A DNA stretch of 6,545 bases. Source: Chloroflexota bacterium. Its GTDB lineage: Bacteria > Chloroflexota > UBA6077. Each line of letters opens with the position of its first letter. Positions within the stretch are counted from its first letter, which is position 1. The notes beneath the pieces are model-generated. The model was given only the letters and a program-made list of their open reading frames with translations. It had not been told where the DNA came from and searched no databases. The DNA lies in the NCBI GenBank assembly GCA_021845945.1, contig JAJZRD010000213.1:1-6545 (forward strand), written 5' to 3'. The translations under genes were made by a program, and so were the position numbers. Below, in pieces: positions 6,326-6,545 of this stretch.

Positions 6326-6395
6326 TGTCATGCTGAGCGCAGCGAAGCATCTCCCCGTGGCGAGAGGAGATCCTTCGCTGTCGCTCAGGATGACA
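6326..6395. repeat. Imperfect palindrome, probable dispersed intergenic repeat
   Basis: Two arms, 6326-6353 and 6367-6395, pair over 26 bp with a G-G mismatch (6332/6389), a C-C mismatch (6348/6373) and one bulged base (6381); the loop is 13 nt. The left arm opens TGTCATGCTGAGCGCAGCGA. Both arms look like variants of a TGTCATnCTGAGCGnAGCGAAGnATCTC-type unit that I recall recurring between genes in many bacterial assemblies, including Chloroflexota; this is memory, not a search. It lies upstream of both flanking genes, so it is not the terminator of either. Confidence 0.8.
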
Positions 6396-6433
6396 CCTGT
6401 CAGAACCATCGTGGCGGAGTACTAGGGAAGCTT

Positions 6434-6457
6434 CGCCTCAAACCGTCGAGTGAGGCG
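6434..6457. repeat. Short inverted repeat ahead of the rightmost gene
   Basis: CGCCTCA (6434-6440) and TGAGGCG (6451-6457) form a perfect 7-bp stem with a 10-nt spacer, about 25 bp upstream of the -10 element at 6482. It could be an operator for that promoter or chance in GC-rich DNA. Confidence 0.35.
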
Positions 6458-6478
6458 TTCGCCGCGGCTTGAACTGAT

Positions 6479-6487
6479 TGATAGAAT
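6479..6487 (+). promoter_or_regulatory. Extended -10 promoter of the rightmost gene
   Basis: TGATAGAAT (6479-6487) is a one-mismatch -10 hexamer with the upstream TG of the extended form. No -35 box lies at normal spacing. The expected transcript start is around 6494, just ahead of the ribosome site at 6497. Confidence 0.5.
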
Positions 6488-6509
6488 AGCTGGCGCGGGA
6501 GGGATTGCC

Positions 6510-6545
6510 ATGAGCACCATCGACGAATTGCTGCGCCAGCACGTC
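6510..6545 (+). CDS. Start of an unidentified gene, cut by the right edge
   Basis: Only 12 codons are present, MSTIDELLRQHV, open to the end of the window. The start is credible because GGGAGGG (6497-6503) lies 6 nt before the ATG and an extended -10 element lies upstream. The peptide looks like the beginning of a soluble protein with an N-terminal helix. It is too short to name a family. Confidence 0.65.
   Translation, partial: MSTIDELLRQHV

Larger units (their letters stand above)
6170..6509. other. Divergent intergenic region, 340 bp, no gene found
   Basis: No reading frame with a family match or a ribosome site was found on either strand. The stretch holds, left to right, the Shine-Dalgarno hairpin and weak promoter for the tad-like operon, about 90 bp of featureless sequence (6231-6315), the 70-bp palindrome (6326-6395), a short 7-bp inverted repeat (6434-6457) and the promoter for the rightmost gene. 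Confidence 0.7.

Noticed and set aside
6078..6350. 90-codon frame on the minus strand across the tadE start and the palindrome
   Set aside because: It begins within the palindromic repeat, overlaps the leader region of the tadE gene, and has no ribosome site or recognisable motif.
6326..6395. Reading the palindrome as a CRISPR repeat or a transcription terminator
   Set aside because: There is only one unit with no spacer array, and both flanking genes start rather than end near it.
6510..6545. Naming the rightmost gene as a carbonic anhydrase from its first residues
   Set aside because: The resemblance of MSTIDELL to some members rests on a few common residues; twelve codons cannot support it.

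Overview
The window is GC-rich bacterial DNA, roughly 60% G+C by eye, carrying four complete genes, one complete gene with a long leader, and two genes cut by the window edges. The host cannot be fixed from this sequence. My best guess is a Chloroflexota-like or other deep-branching GC-rich bacterium. The reasons are the stand-alone EF-G-like GTPase, the yebC-ruvC order, extended -10 promoters, and a dispersed-type palindrome of a kind I recall from such genomes; none of these is decisive.

Left block (1-1060, minus strand): yebC (205-951, GTG start with a very strong Shine-Dalgarno) is followed after one base by ruvC (203 down to the left edge, TTG start). This joins a ribosome-acting YebC/TACO1-family factor to the Holliday-junction endonuclease. 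A 171-bp divergent spacer holds back-to-back extended -10 promoters, one for yebC and one for the gene on the right.

Centre (1123-3186, plus strand): an EF-G-like translational GTPase of the FusA2/EF-G-2 type, 687 aa with all five domains, whose G4 motif reads NKME instead of NKxD. Its 3' end faces the tad-like operon. A perfect 14-bp hairpin (3202-3241) between them probably terminates both transcripts.

Right block (3256-6169, minus strand): a three-gene operon in the order TadE-like, TadE-like, TadG-like, with spacings of 7 and 0 nt. Both TadE-like proteins carry a prepilin-type G-X4-E processing site ahead of a single membrane helix; the TadG-like protein has the helix but lacks that Glu. 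It also carries about 290 residues of beta-rich, immunoglobulin-like sequence where many TadG proteins have a von Willebrand A domain. No secretion ATPase, prepilin peptidase, Flp pilin or secretin gene is in view. The set may be minor pseudopilins for a Tad machine encoded elsewhere, or an envelope-anchored complex of its own.

Far right (6170-6509): a 340-bp divergent intergenic region. It holds an inverted repeat that would bury the Shine-Dalgarno of the first tadE, a weak candidate promoter, a 70-bp imperfect palindrome of the dispersed intergenic type, and an extended -10 promoter leading to the first 12 codons of an unidentified plus-strand gene (6510 to the right edge).
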